Shown: in pieces, positions 16,458 to 24,781 of the stretch
How the letters are laid out: every line of letters starts with the position of its first letter
Numbering within the stretch: the stretch's first letter is position 1
Source: Streptomyces sp. NBC_01314
GTDB lineage: Bacteria > Actinomycetota > Actinomycetes > Streptomycetales > Streptomycetaceae
Assembly (NCBI RefSeq): GCF_041435215.1
Contig: NZ_CP108394.1
Coordinates: 7,254,001-7,318,000 of the forward strand
Direction: 5' to 3'
DNA: 64,000 nucleotides
Program-made: the position numbers and the translations under genes
Notes under the pieces: model-generated
What the model was told of the DNA's origin: nothing
Seen by the model: only the letters and a program-made list of their open reading frames with translations
Database searches by the model: none

Positions 16458-16715
16458 ACGAGCCTATGTCCGTGGCTGCGAGGCCGGTGACACGGAGGCG
16501 TACGCCGCGCTCCCGCCCTGTACCTGGAACAGGGACGGTCGCCCGAGGCCTGCGCCGCCTACCGGTCGGCCGTGGACACGGGACTCCCCGACGCGTGGGA
16601 AGGGCTGCTGTCGGCGTTGGCGGCCCAGGTGCCCCGCGCGACTTCGGCGCAGACGGTGGTTCGGCTGCGCACGAGGGGCCTGTCGGCGCAGGGGTGGGTG
16701 TCCAGGGCCCGGCCT
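16458..16715 (+). pseudogene. Remnant of a TPR-type protein
   Basis: Two overlapping frames read like one damaged tetratricopeptide segment: GCEAGDTEAYAAL in one frame, then ALYLEQGRSPEACAAYRSAV and TGLPDAWEGLLSALA in another. No start or intact frame is present. The rest of the 542-bp gap 16394-16935 holds a partial copy of the dispersed GC palindrome (about 16731-16800) and the start signals of the ABC gene. Confidence 0.35.
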
Positions 16716-16730
16716 AGTGATCAGTACACC

Positions 16731-16800
16731 GGGCGCAGCCCCGGCTTTCAAAGGCGCGGGGAACCGCGTGACCAGCCCCCATCCACCCCCATCCACCTGC
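16731..16800. repeat. Partial copy of the dispersed GC-rich palindrome
   Basis: CGCAGCCCCGGCTTT followed by AGGCGCGGGGAACCGCG and a GACCAGCCCCCA tail matches one arm of the 4632-4751 element with a few changes. The opposite arm is missing, so it looks like a decayed copy. Confidence 0.6.
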
Positions 16801-16935
16801 CACCCACCCGCACCCGCCCGACGAACCCCATCCTCCCGGGCTCGACCGCGGAGCGAGATTGTTGCGGCGGGATGAAATCCGCAGCCCGCCGTGTTGGTGT
16901 CTTGCGGAGACCAGGACGAACAGGAGGGCACCGGC

Positions 16936-19900
16936 GTGGCAGCGCAACAGGGGGGCGACCGAGGTTGGGCGCGCAGACTGGCCGGATATGCCTGGCGGTA
17001 CCCCAAGGGTGTGACCCTCGCCCTCGGCTCCTCCCTCGCCGGTATGGCGGTGATGGCGCTGGTCCCCCTGATCACCAAGGTGATCATCGATGACGTGATC
17101 GGGGACAGGACCAGGGACATGGCCCCCTGGGCGGCGGCCCTGATCGGCGCCGCCCTCCTCGTGTACGTCTCCACCTACATCCGCCGCTACTACGGCGGCC
17201 GCCTCGCCCTCGACGTCCAGCACGACCTGCGCACGGAGATGTACGGGACGATCACCGGCCTCGACGGGCGGCGGCAGGACGAGCTGTCCACCGGGCAGGT
17301 CGTCGGCCGGGCCACCAGCGACCTCCAGCTGATCCAGGGCCTGCTCTTCATGCTGCCGATGACCATCGGCAACATCCTGCTGTTCCTGATCTCCCTCGTG
17401 ATCATGGCGTGGCTGTCCCTGCCGCTCACCCTGGTCGCGATCGCCGTCGCCCCCGCCCTGTGGTGGATCGCCGGCCGCAGCCGCACCAAGCTGCACCCCG
17501 CCACCTGGTACGCCCAGGCCCAGGCCGCCGCCGTCGCGGGCGTGGTCGACGGCGCCGTCAGCGGCGTACGCGTGGTGAAGGGGTTCGGGCAGGAGGAGCA
17601 GGAGACCGGGAAGCTGCGCGAAGTGGGCCGCCGGCTCTTCGCGGGGCGGCTGCGCACCATCCGGTTCAATTCCCGGTACACCCCCGCCCTCCAGGCCGTC
17701 CCCGCGCTCGGTCAGGTCGCGATGCTGGCGCTCGGCGGCTGGCTCGCCGTGCGCGGTCACATCACGCTCGGCACGTTCGTCGCGTTCTCGACGTACCTCG
17801 CCCAGCTGGTCGGCCCCGTCCGCATGCTCGCCATGGTCCTCACCGTCGGCCAGCAGGCCCGCGCCGGCACCGAACGCGTCCTGGAGCTGATCGACACCGA
17901 GCCGAGCCTCACCGACGGCACCAAGACCCTCCCCGCCGACGCGCCCGCGACCGTCGAGTTCGACGACGTGTCCTTCGGCTACGAAGACGGGCGCCCCGTC
18001 CTCGACGGCCTCAGCTTCGAGATCCGGCCCGGCGAGACCCTCGCCGTCGTCGGCTCCTCGGGCTCCGGCAAGTCCACCGTCTCCCTCCTCCTCCCGCGCT
18101 TCTACGACGTGTCCCGCGGCGCCGTCCTCATCGGCGGCCACGACGTCCGCGAGCTGACCCTCGACTCGCTGCGCGCCGCGATCGGCCTGGTCCCCGAGGA
18201 CTCCTTCCTCTTCTCCGACACGGTCCGCGCCAACATCGCGTACGGCCGCCCGGACGCCACCGACGAGCAGATCGAGACCGCCGCCCGCGCCGCCCAGGCG
18301 GACCGTTTCATCGCCGAGCTGGCCGACGGCTACGCCACCAGGGTCGGCGAACACGGCCTCACCCTCTCCGGCGGCCAGCGCCAGCGCGTCGCCCTCGCCC
18401 GCGCGATCCTCACCGACCCCCGCCTCCTCGTCCTCGACGACGCGACCTCCGCCGTGGACGCCCGAGTGGAGCACGAGATCCACGAGGCGCTGGCGCATGT
18501 CATGGAGGGCCGCACCACCCTCCTCATCGCCCACCGCCGCTCCACCCTGGGCCTCGCGGACCGCATCGCCGTCCTCGACGACGGCCGCCTCGCCGACATC
18601 GGCACCCACGAGGAACTGGAGCGCCGCTCCGCCCTCTACCGCCGCCTGCTCACCGACCCCGACGAACTCGGCGGCGTCTCACCCGGCCACCTCCCCCCGG
18701 CCTCCCTGACCAAGGCCGACGACACCCCCGTACGCGACTCGATACGGGACGAGCTGGACGCCGAGTTCGACGCCGAGCGCGGCATCACGCCCCGGCTGTG
18801 GACCGGCGACCGGGAGCCCCGCGACACCGCCTTCGACGGCACCCCCGCCACCCCCGAACTCCTCGCGCAGGTCGAGGCGCTGCCCCCGGCGACCGACACC
18901 CCCGGCATCGACGAGGCCCGCGCGGTCGCGCCGGAGGAGTCGTACGGCCTGAAGCGGCTGCTGCGCGGCTTCGGCCTGCCCCTCCTGATCAGTCTGGCGC
19001 TTGTCGCCGTCGACGCGGGCATGGGCCTGCTGCTGCCGGTGCTGATCCGGCACGGCATCGACGAGGGCGTCTCGCAGGCGGCCCTGGGCGCGGTCTGGGC
19101 CGCGTCCCTGCTGGGCCTGGTCGCGGTCCTCGCGCAGTGGGCGGCCCAGATCGGCGAGATGCGCATGACCGGCCGTACCGGCGAACGCGTCCTCTACTCC
19201 CTCCGCCTCAAGATCTTCTCCCAGCTGCAGCGCCTCGGACTCGACTACTACGAGCGGGAGCTGACGGGCCGGATCATGACGAGGATGACGACGGACGTCG
19301 ACGCTCTCTCGACCTTCCTCCAGACCGGCCTGGTCACGGCCTTCGTCTCCGTCGTCACCTTCTTCGGCATCATGGGCGCCCTGCTCGTGCTCGACGTACA
19401 GCTCGCCCTCGTCGTCTTCGCCACGCTCCCCCCGCTGATTGTCTGTACGGTCTTCTTCCGCCGGGCGAGCGTGAAGGCCTACGAGCTGGCCCGGGAGCGG
19501 GTGTCCGTGGTCAACGCGGACCTGCAGGAGTCGGTGGCCGGGCTGCGGATCGTGCAGGCGTTCCGGGGCGAGCGTGACGGCGGCGAGCGGTTCGCGGCCG
19601 GCAGTGACAGCTACCGCCAGGCACGCGTCCACGGCCAGTGGCTGATCTCCCTCTACTTCCCCTTCGTGCAGTTCCTGTCCTCGGCGGCGGCGGCGGCCGT
19701 CCTGGTCGTCGGCGCCCACCGCGTCGACGCGGGCACCCTGACGACCGGTGCCCTGGTCGCCTACCTCCTCTACATCGATCTCTTCTTCGCCCCCGTCCAG
19801 CAGCTCTCCCAGGTCTTCGACGGCTACCAGCAGGCCACCGTCTCCCTGGGCCGCATCCAGGAACTCCTCCAGGAGCCGACGTCCACGAAGTCCGCCGCCG

Positions 19901-20676
19901 AGCCGCTGGAGGTGCTCTCCCTGCGCGGCGACATCACCTTCGAGGACGTGGACTTCGCGTACGGGGCCGACCTCGAAGGGGAAGCGGCCCTGAGCGGTGT
20001 GGCGCTGTCGATCCCCGCCGGGCAGACCGTCGCCTTCGTCGGCGAGACCGGCGCCGGCAAGTCGACGCTCGTCAAACTCGTCGCCCGCTTCTACGACCCC
20101 ACCGGCGGCCGCGTCACGGTCGACGGCACCGATCTGCGCGACCTCGACATCACCTCGTACCGCCACCGCCTGGGCGTCGTCCCGCAGGAGGCCTACCTCT
20201 TCCAGGGCACGATCCGGGACGCCATCGCCTACGGCCGTCCCGACGCCACCGACGCCGAGGTGGAGGCGGCGTCCCGGGCCGTCGGCGCACACGACATGAT
20301 CGCCACGCTCGACGGCGGCTATCTCCACGAGGTCGCCGAGCGCGGCCGCAACCTCTCCGCCGGGCAGCGCCAGCTGATCGCCCTGGCCCGCGCCGAGCTG
20401 GTGAACCCCGACATCCTGCTCCTCGACGAGGCGACGGCCGCCCTCGACCTGGCCACCGAGGCCCAGGTCAACCAAGCCACCGACCGTATCGCCGGCCGCC
20501 GCACCACCCTTGTCGTCGCCCACCGTCTCACCACGGCCGCCCGCGCCGACCGCGTGGTCCTCATGGACCACGGCCGCGTCGCGGAGGACGGCACCCACGA
20601 CGAACTGCTGGCCCGCGAGGGCCGGTACGCGGAACTCTGGCGGACCTTCGTGGGCGAGCCGGTTCTGAAGCCGTAG
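16936..20676 (+). CDS. Fused double ABC exporter (TMD-NBD-TMD-NBD)
   Basis: 1246 residues in one chain from the GTG at 16936 (AGGAGGG 8 bases upstream). The order is membrane domain 1 (about 20-310), NBD1 (Walker A with Lys 379, LSGGQRQR signature), a 100-residue charged linker, membrane domain 2 (about 665-960) and NBD2 (Walker A with Lys 1042, LSAGQRQL signature). NBD1 has LDDATSAVD with Asp in place of the catalytic Glu; NBD2 has the normal LDEATAALD. That is the asymmetric pattern of heterodimeric type IV exporters, here fused as in Mycobacterium Rv0194. Likely lipid or drug efflux. It stands alone, followed by the IS element. Confidence 0.9.
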   Translation: MAAQQGGDRGWARRLAGYAWRYPKGVTLALGSSLAGMAVMALVPLITKVIIDDVIGDRTRDMAPWAAALIGAALLVYVSTYIRRYYGGRLALDVQHDLRTEMYGTITGLDGRRQDELSTGQVVGRATSDLQLIQGLLFMLPMTIGNILLFLISLVIMAWLSLPLTLVAIAVAPALWWIAGRSRTKLHPATWYAQAQAAAVAGVVDGAVSGVRVVKGFGQEEQETGKLREVGRRLFAGRLRTIRFNSRYTPALQAVPALGQVAMLALGGWLAVRGHITLGTFVAFSTYLAQLVGPVRMLAMVLTVGQQARAGTERVLELIDTEPSLTDGTKTLPADAPATVEFDDVSFGYEDGRPVLDGLSFEIRPGETLAVVGSSGSGKSTVSLLLPRFYDVSRGAVLIGGHDVRELTLDSLRAAIGLVPEDSFLFSDTVRANIAYGRPDATDEQIETAARAAQADRFIAELADGYATRVGEHGLTLSGGQRQRVALARAILTDPRLLVLDDATSAVDARVEHEIHEALAHVMEGRTTLLIAHRRSTLGLADRIAVLDDGRLADIGTHEELERRSALYRRLLTDPDELGGVSPGHLPPASLTKADDTPVRDSIRDELDAEFDAERGITPRLWTGDREPRDTAFDGTPATPELLAQVEALPPATDTPGIDEARAVAPEESYGLKRLLRGFGLPLLISLALVAVDAGMGLLLPVLIRHGIDEGVSQAALGAVWAASLLGLVAVLAQWAAQIGEMRMTGRTGERVLYSLRLKIFSQLQRLGLDYYERELTGRIMTRMTTDVDALSTFLQTGLVTAFVSVVTFFGIMGALLVLDVQLALVVFATLPPLIVCTVFFRRASVKAYELARERVSVVNADLQESVAGLRIVQAFRGERDGGERFAAGSDSYRQARVHGQWLISLYFPFVQFLSSAAAAAVLVVGAHRVDAGTLTTGALVAYLLYIDLFFAPVQQLSQVFDGYQQATVSLGRIQELLQEPTSTKSAAEPLEVLSLRGDITFEDVDFAYGADLEGEAALSGVALSIPAGQTVAFVGETGAGKSTLVKLVARFYDPTGGRVTVDGTDLRDLDITSYRHRLGVVPQEAYLFQGTIRDAIAYGRPDATDAEVEAASRAVGAHDMIATLDGGYLHEVAERGRNLSAGQRQLIALARAELVNPDILLLDEATAALDLATEAQVNQATDRIAGRRTTLVVAHRLTTAARADRVVLMDHGRVAEDGTHDELLAREGRYAELWRTFVGEPVLKP

Positions 20677-20689
20677 GGGCCTTTCTTGA

Positions 20690-20860
20690 CTTGCACCTCG
20701 CCCTGAAGGGCGAGGATTCTGGCCTTCTCGATCGTTGCTGTGCCGCTACGCGGCACAGGGTGCGGTCGGGAATCCGTGGCTTCCTGTTTCTTCGCGCTGT
20801 GCCGGGATTGCTCCTGGTCTTACCGGCGCTCCGCAGGCCGATACCGCCAGTCCGGCGGCC
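20690..20860 (-). ncRNA. Candidate TnpB guide (omega) RNA at the right end
   Basis: In IS200/IS605 elements the guide RNA comes from the 3' end of tnpB and the right end. Here the two strong hairpins 20738-20758 (overlapping the tnpB stop) and 20697-20714 form the expected structured tail on the tnpB strand, with the guide reading into flanking DNA toward 20676. Placement rests on family knowledge; extent not determined. Confidence 0.35.
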
Positions 20861-21978
20861 GTCTTCACATTGATCGCGGCGTTGATGTCCCGGTCGTGGA
20901 CGGTGCCGCAGGCGGCGCAGGTCCATTCCCGCACGTTCAGGGGTTTGGGCCCGTCTTTGACGCCACAGGTCGAGCAGGTCTGGGATGTCGGTTCGAACCG
21001 GCCGATCTTGATCAGGGTCCGTCCGTACCGCTCCGCCTTGTACCGGAGCATGTTGATGAATGAGGCCCAGCCGGCGTCGTGGACGGACTTGGCCAGTCTG
21101 GTGCGGGCCAGTCCCGTCACCGACAGGTCCTCCACGGCGATCCCTTGGTTCTCGGAGATCAGCTGTGTGGAGAGTTGGTGGTGGAACTCATGGCGGGCGT
21201 CAGCGACTTCGGCGTGGGTGCGGGCGACCTTGAGCCGGGTCTTTTCGCGGTTCTTCGAACCTTTCTGTTTGCGGGACAGTTCCCGCTGGGCCTTCTTCAG
21301 CTTCTTCTCCGCGCGGCGCAGAAACCGCGGGGAGTCGATCTTCGTGCCGTCGGACAGAACGGCGAAGTGAGTCAGGCCGAGGTCGATGCCGACGGTGCGG
21401 TCGGTGGCGGGCATCCGCTCGGCATCCGCCTGTGGGTCGGTGTCGATGACGAAGGAGGCGAAATACCTGCCGGCGCAATCCTTGACCACGGTGACCGAGG
21501 TGGGGGTGGCGGGCAGCGTGCGGGACCACTTCACCTTCACCGCCCCGATCTTCGGCAGGTTCAGCCGTCCGCTCCCGGTGAGGGACCAGCGGGCGTTGGC
21601 GGTGAACCGGATCGACTGGCGGGTGTCCTTGCGGGACTTGAACCGGGGTGCACCCAGTTTCGGGCCCTTGCGGGTGCCCTTGAGGGAGGCGAAGAAGTTG
21701 CGGTACGCGGTCTCGGCGTCGCGCAGGGACTGCTGCAGGACGACCGCTGAGACCTCGCCCAGCCAGGAGCGTGAGGTGGTCTGCTTTGCCTGGGTGATCA
21801 GGCGGGTGGACAGCTCGCCGATCTTCGGGAACGGCTGCTGGGCCTTGCGGGCGTCCTCACGGGCACGCACCGCGTCGTTGAACACGACGCGGGCGCACCC
21901 GAACGCTTTGGCCAGCGCGGTGCGCTGGCCGGGGTCCGGGTACAGGCGGAAGGCGTACCTGAGCTGCATGACGGCCAC
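20746..21978 (-). CDS. tnpB: TnpB, RNA-guided endonuclease of IS200/IS605 type
   Basis: 410 residues, full length for the family. The RuvC triad is visible: GIDLGLTHFAVLSDG (Asp), IAVEDLSVTGL (Glu) and HDRDINAAINV (Asp). The Zn-ribbon CSTCG...CAACG lies between the last two. The N-terminus begins with LRYAFRLYPDPGQRTALAKAFGCARVVFND, the standard OrfB_IS605 opening. No stop or frameshift is seen, so nuclease activity may persist although the partner transposase is broken. Confidence 0.93.
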   Translation of the reverse strand: MAVMQLRYAFRLYPDPGQRTALAKAFGCARVVFNDAVRAREDARKAQQPFPKIGELSTRLITQAKQTTSRSWLGEVSAVVLQQSLRDAETAYRNFFASLKGTRKGPKLGAPRFKSRKDTRQSIRFTANARWSLTGSGRLNLPKIGAVKVKWSRTLPATPTSVTVVKDCAGRYFASFVIDTDPQADAERMPATDRTVGIDLGLTHFAVLSDGTKIDSPRFLRRAEKKLKKAQRELSRKQKGSKNREKTRLKVARTHAEVADARHEFHHQLSTQLISENQGIAVEDLSVTGLARTRLAKSVHDAGWASFINMLRYKAERYGRTLIKIGRFEPTSQTCSTCGVKDGPKPLNVREWTCAACGTVHDRDINAAINVKTAAGLAVSACGAPVRPGAIPAQREETGSHGFPTAPCAA

Positions 21979-21995
21979 GCTACATACTTGGGTTA

Positions 21996-22440
21996 TGAGT
22001 GAGATGCAGGAGATCAGAACTGGTCGTCACTGTGCTTTCGTGATGCATGTGAACTTGGTCTTCGTGACCAAGTTCCGGCACAAGGTGTTCATCGATGTTC
22101 ATCTGACGCGCATGGAGGAGATCATGCGGTCGGTGTGCGCGGACTTCGAGTGCACGCTGGTGGAGTTCAACGGCGAGAACAACCACGTCCACCTCCTGGT
22201 GAACTTCCCGCCCAAGGTCGCCGTCACCAAGTTGGTCAACTCCCTCAAGGGCGTCTCCTCGCGCCGTCTGCGCCTGGGGGCACCTCCCGGCCGAAGGCTG
22301 GGGGAGAATTCCCCGACCTGGTACGGCACTACTGGCGGGCCAATAAGCTGTGGTCGGGCTCCTACTTCGCCGGCACCGTCGGCGGCGCCCCGCTCACCGT
22401 GGTCAGGCAGTACATCGAGCAGCAGAACCGGCCGGTGTGA
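21996..22440 (+). pseudogene. tnpA: TnpA (Y1 HUH transposase), frameshifted by a short palindromic insert
   Basis: The N-terminal part (MSEMQEIRTGRHCAFVMHVN, ENNHVHLLVNFPP with the HUH pair, SLKGVSSRRLR) runs in one frame. The C-terminal part (EFPDLVRHYWRANKLWSGSY, VVRQYIEQQNRPV with the catalytic Tyr) runs in another. The break is a 32-base stretch at 22274-22305 containing a hairpin that is absent from the expected protein. The truncated product loses the Tyr, so autonomous transposition is not expected. Confidence 0.85.
22274..22306. repeat. Palindromic mini-insert disrupting tnpA
   Basis: Starts TGGGGGCACCTCCCGG and ends GGCTGGGGGAG; CTCCCGGCC pairs with GGCTGGGGGAG around a GAA loop. 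It replaces about one codon between RRLR and EFPD and adds about 29-32 bp, shifting the frame. Same family as 4517-4557. Confidence 0.75.
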
Positions 22441-22446
22441 GCACAG

Positions 22447-22548
22447 CCCGGCTCCGCCGGGACCAGCGATCACGACGCTCCGCACCGCGGGTGGTGAACA
22501 TGCCGTGTCCGGCTCCGCCGGACCAGACGCGGCGACGCTCCGCGTCGC
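22447..22548. repeat. Left-end hairpin array with CTCCG loops
   Basis: Three stems share the loop CTCCG: CCCGG/CCGGG (22447-22461), GTCCGG/CCGGAC (22507-22523) and GCGACG/CGTCGC (22532-22548). The blocks around 22449-22483 and 22510-22543 are an imperfect direct repeat of about 35 bp. It lies between tnpA and the left end of the IS. Confidence 0.7.
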
Positions 22549-22703
22549 AACCATCAGATTCGCTTCACCACCGGGCTGAAGCCCGATGCACTGCGAATGA
22601 ATCCCGGTAGCGTGTCCCTTTGAGCGCGCAACCGTTCGAGGGGGTCGTGCGTCCGTACATCAGTACGGGATATCGGTACGGATGTGCGGCGGGAGGGGCA
22701 GCG

Positions 22704-23081
22704 GTGAGCAGGCGTGGGATACGTCGGCACATGGCGCTCGGAGTGGCCGTGCTGACGACCGCCGGGCTGCTGACCCTGGCCGGGCCGTCGGCGAGCGCGG
22801 AGGCCGCCGCGTCCTGCGCCGGGCGCAAGGTGCGGACCCTGACCTTCGACTCCGGGACCGTACGGGTGTACCGCAAGGGCAGCCGGTATGTGTGCGCCGT
22901 GCTCGTACCCAGGAAGCAGGCCCGCAAGGGGACGTTGCGCATCCGGGCCTGGGGCGGCCAGTGGGTGCGCAACGGGAAACACCCCGCCGGTCCCGTGACC
23001 GTGCACGCGGGCCGACGCGCCGTGTGGATCAACGCACGGGCCGGCGGCGAGACGTACGACTCGGGCTGGATCCTCCGCTGA
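22704..23081 (+). CDS. Small secreted protein of unknown function
   Basis: 125 residues from the GTG at 22704 (GGGAGGGG upstream); the frame extends further 5' but without a better start. Signal peptide: RRGIRRHMALGVAVLTTAG...LAGPSASAEA. The mature part is about 90 residues, basic, with two cysteines (SCAGRK, RYVCAVLV) that could form one disulfide and a beta-rich pattern (KGTLRIRAWGGQWVRNG, VTVHAGRRAVWINARAGG). I do not recognise the family. Confidence 0.65.
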   Translation: MSRRGIRRHMALGVAVLTTAGLLTLAGPSASAEAAASCAGRKVRTLTFDSGTVRVYRKGSRYVCAVLVPRKQARKGTLRIRAWGGQWVRNGKHPAGPVTVHAGRRAVWINARAGGETYDSGWILR

Positions 23082-23269
23082 ACCGCCACGCACCGGGCCG
23101 CCGCCTCCCGGGCCTCCGGGACCGCCGGCGGATCGGTGTGCCACACAGGGTTTTCCCTATCCCTCCCATCTGCGGCTGAAAGCAGTCCAGTTGGCCCCAT
23201 TCTTCCCTGGTGCCCCGGCCGTGGCTCCGATAGCTTCCGGCGCACAGCTGCTGCATAGGGGAGAAACGC

Positions 23270-24700
23270 ATGCGCAAAGCACTCAGATGGGTGCTGTCGC
23301 TCGTGGTGCTCATTGGCACGTTGAGCACGGCGGGGGCGGCCACCGCCGCGGGGTCGGACACCGCTGACATCAAGGACCGACTGCTCGGGGTACGGGGCGT
23401 GAGCCTGGTCGAGGAGAAGGCGTATCCGGGCTACCGCTTCTTCGTCCTCAACTTCACCCAGCCGGTGGACCACAGGAACCCGAAGAAGGGCACGTTCCAG
23501 CAGCGGATCACGGTCCTGCACAAGGACACGGCCCGCCCGACGGTCTTCTACACCGGCGGCTACAACGTCTCCACGAACCCCGGCCGCCGCGAGCCCACGC
23601 AGATCGTGGACGGCAACCAGGTCTCCATGGAGTACCGCTTCTTCAACCCGTCCCGCCCCGATCCGGCCGACTGGTCCAAGCTGGACATCTGGCAGGCGGC
23701 CAGCGACCAGCACCGGATCTTCAGGGCGCTGAGGAAGATCTACGACAAGAAGTGGATCTCGACGGGCGGCTCGAAGGGCGGCATGACCGCCACCTACTTC
23801 GAGCGCTTCTACCCGCACGACATGGACGGCGTCGTCGCGTACGTCGCCCCCAACGACGTCGTCAACAAGGAGGACTCGGCGTACGACCGGTTCTTCGCGA
23901 AGGTCGGCACCAAGGAGTGCCGCGACCGGCTGAACGCCGTGCAGCGCGAGGCGCTCGTCCGTCGTGAGCCGCTGGAGAAGAAGTACGCGGAGGTCGCCGC
24001 CGCCGAGGGCTACACCTTCGACACGGTCGGCAGCCTCGACAAGGCGTACGAGGCGGTCGTCCTCGACTACGTCTGGGGCTTCTGGCAGTACAGCAAGCTC
24101 GCGGACTGCGACAGCGACGTCATCCCGAAGGACGCCAAGTCCGCGACGGACGACGAGATCTGGACGTCCATCGACACGATCTCCGGCTTCTCCTTCTACG
24201 CCGACCAGGGCCTGGAGCCGTACACGCCGTACTTCTACCAGGCCGGTACGCAGCTGGGCGCGCCCACGATCGAGTTCCCGCACATCGAGAAGAAGTACAT
24301 CCGCTACGGCTACCAGCCGCCCCGGAACTTCGTCCCGCGTGACATCAAGATGAAGTTCCAGCGGCACGCGATGCGGGACGTCGACACCTGGGTCCACGAC
24401 AACGCCAAGCAGATGCTCTTCGTCTACGGGCAGAACGACCCGTGGGGCGCCGAGCCGTTCCACCTGGGCAAGAAGGCCCGCGACTCGTACGTGTTCACGG
24501 CACCCGGCGCCAACCACGGCGCCAACGTCGCCGGTCTCGTCGAGGCGCAGAAGGACCTGGCCACGGCCCGGATCCTGAAGTGGGCGGGCGTCGCCCCGGC
24601 CACCGTCCAGGCGGACCCGAGCAAGGCGAAGCCGCTGGCGAAGTTCGACTCCAAGCTCGACAAGCGTGACGTCGAGCGGGAGCCGGCGCTGCGGCCGTAA
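23270..24700 (+). CDS. Secreted S37-family prolyl tri/tetrapeptidyl aminopeptidase
   Basis: 476 residues with a signal peptide (1 to about 27). It resembles the Streptomyces PS-10 / S37 peptidases that remove prolyl tri- or tetrapeptides from N-termini. The triad is readable: Ser168 in TGGSKGGMTATYFERFYP, Asp390 in YGQNDPWGAEPF and His416 in GANHGANV. The length is near that of the known enzyme. GGGGAG precedes the ATG. Role: extracellular protein turnover. It ends in a shared terminator. Confidence 0.88.
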   Translation: MRKALRWVLSLVVLIGTLSTAGAATAAGSDTADIKDRLLGVRGVSLVEEKAYPGYRFFVLNFTQPVDHRNPKKGTFQQRITVLHKDTARPTVFYTGGYNVSTNPGRREPTQIVDGNQVSMEYRFFNPSRPDPADWSKLDIWQAASDQHRIFRALRKIYDKKWISTGGSKGGMTATYFERFYPHDMDGVVAYVAPNDVVNKEDSAYDRFFAKVGTKECRDRLNAVQREALVRREPLEKKYAEVAAAEGYTFDTVGSLDKAYEAVVLDYVWGFWQYSKLADCDSDVIPKDAKSATDDEIWTSIDTISGFSFYADQGLEPYTPYFYQAGTQLGAPTIEFPHIEKKYIRYGYQPPRNFVPRDIKMKFQRHAMRDVDTWVHDNAKQMLFVYGQNDPWGAEPFHLGKKARDSYVFTAPGANHGANVAGLVEAQKDLATARILKWAGVAPATVQADPSKAKPLAKFDSKLDKRDVEREPALRP

Positions 24701-24723
24701 CCGGCGCGCGCCGCACGTGATGC

Positions 24724-24763
24724 GAGCCCCGGTGCCGAGCCTGTACGGGCGGCACCGGGGCTC
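24724..24763. terminator. Bidirectional terminator between the S37 peptidase and the lipoprotein
   Basis: GAGCCCCGGTGCCG (24724-24737) and CGGCACCGGGGCTC (24750-24763) form a perfect 14-bp stem with a 12-base loop between two convergent genes. Confidence 0.85.
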
Positions 24764-24781
24764 AGTCGTCGACGGCCCCTC

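Larger units (their letters stand above)
20690..22612. mobile_element. IS200/IS605-family element with intact tnpB and broken tnpA
   Basis: Divergent tnpB (minus) and tnpA (plus) with hairpins at both ends, as in this family, which has no inverted terminal repeats. The end next to tnpB has CTCGCCCT-GA-AGGGCGAG (20697-20714) and CTGTGCCGC-TAC-GCGGCACAG (20738-20758). The far end has GGGCT-GA-AGCCC (22573-22584). The borders are estimated from these hairpins and the neighbouring genes, so they are uncertain by about 20 bp. Confidence 0.75.

Noticed and set aside
17409..19577. 722-codon Arg/Pro-rich frame
   Set aside because: Shadow of the fused ABC exporter in another frame; composition is typical of an out-of-frame read of a high-GC gene.
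22447..22584. CRISPR-like array
   Set aside because: The repeats are hairpins of different sequence with a common loop, without regular spacers or cas genes.
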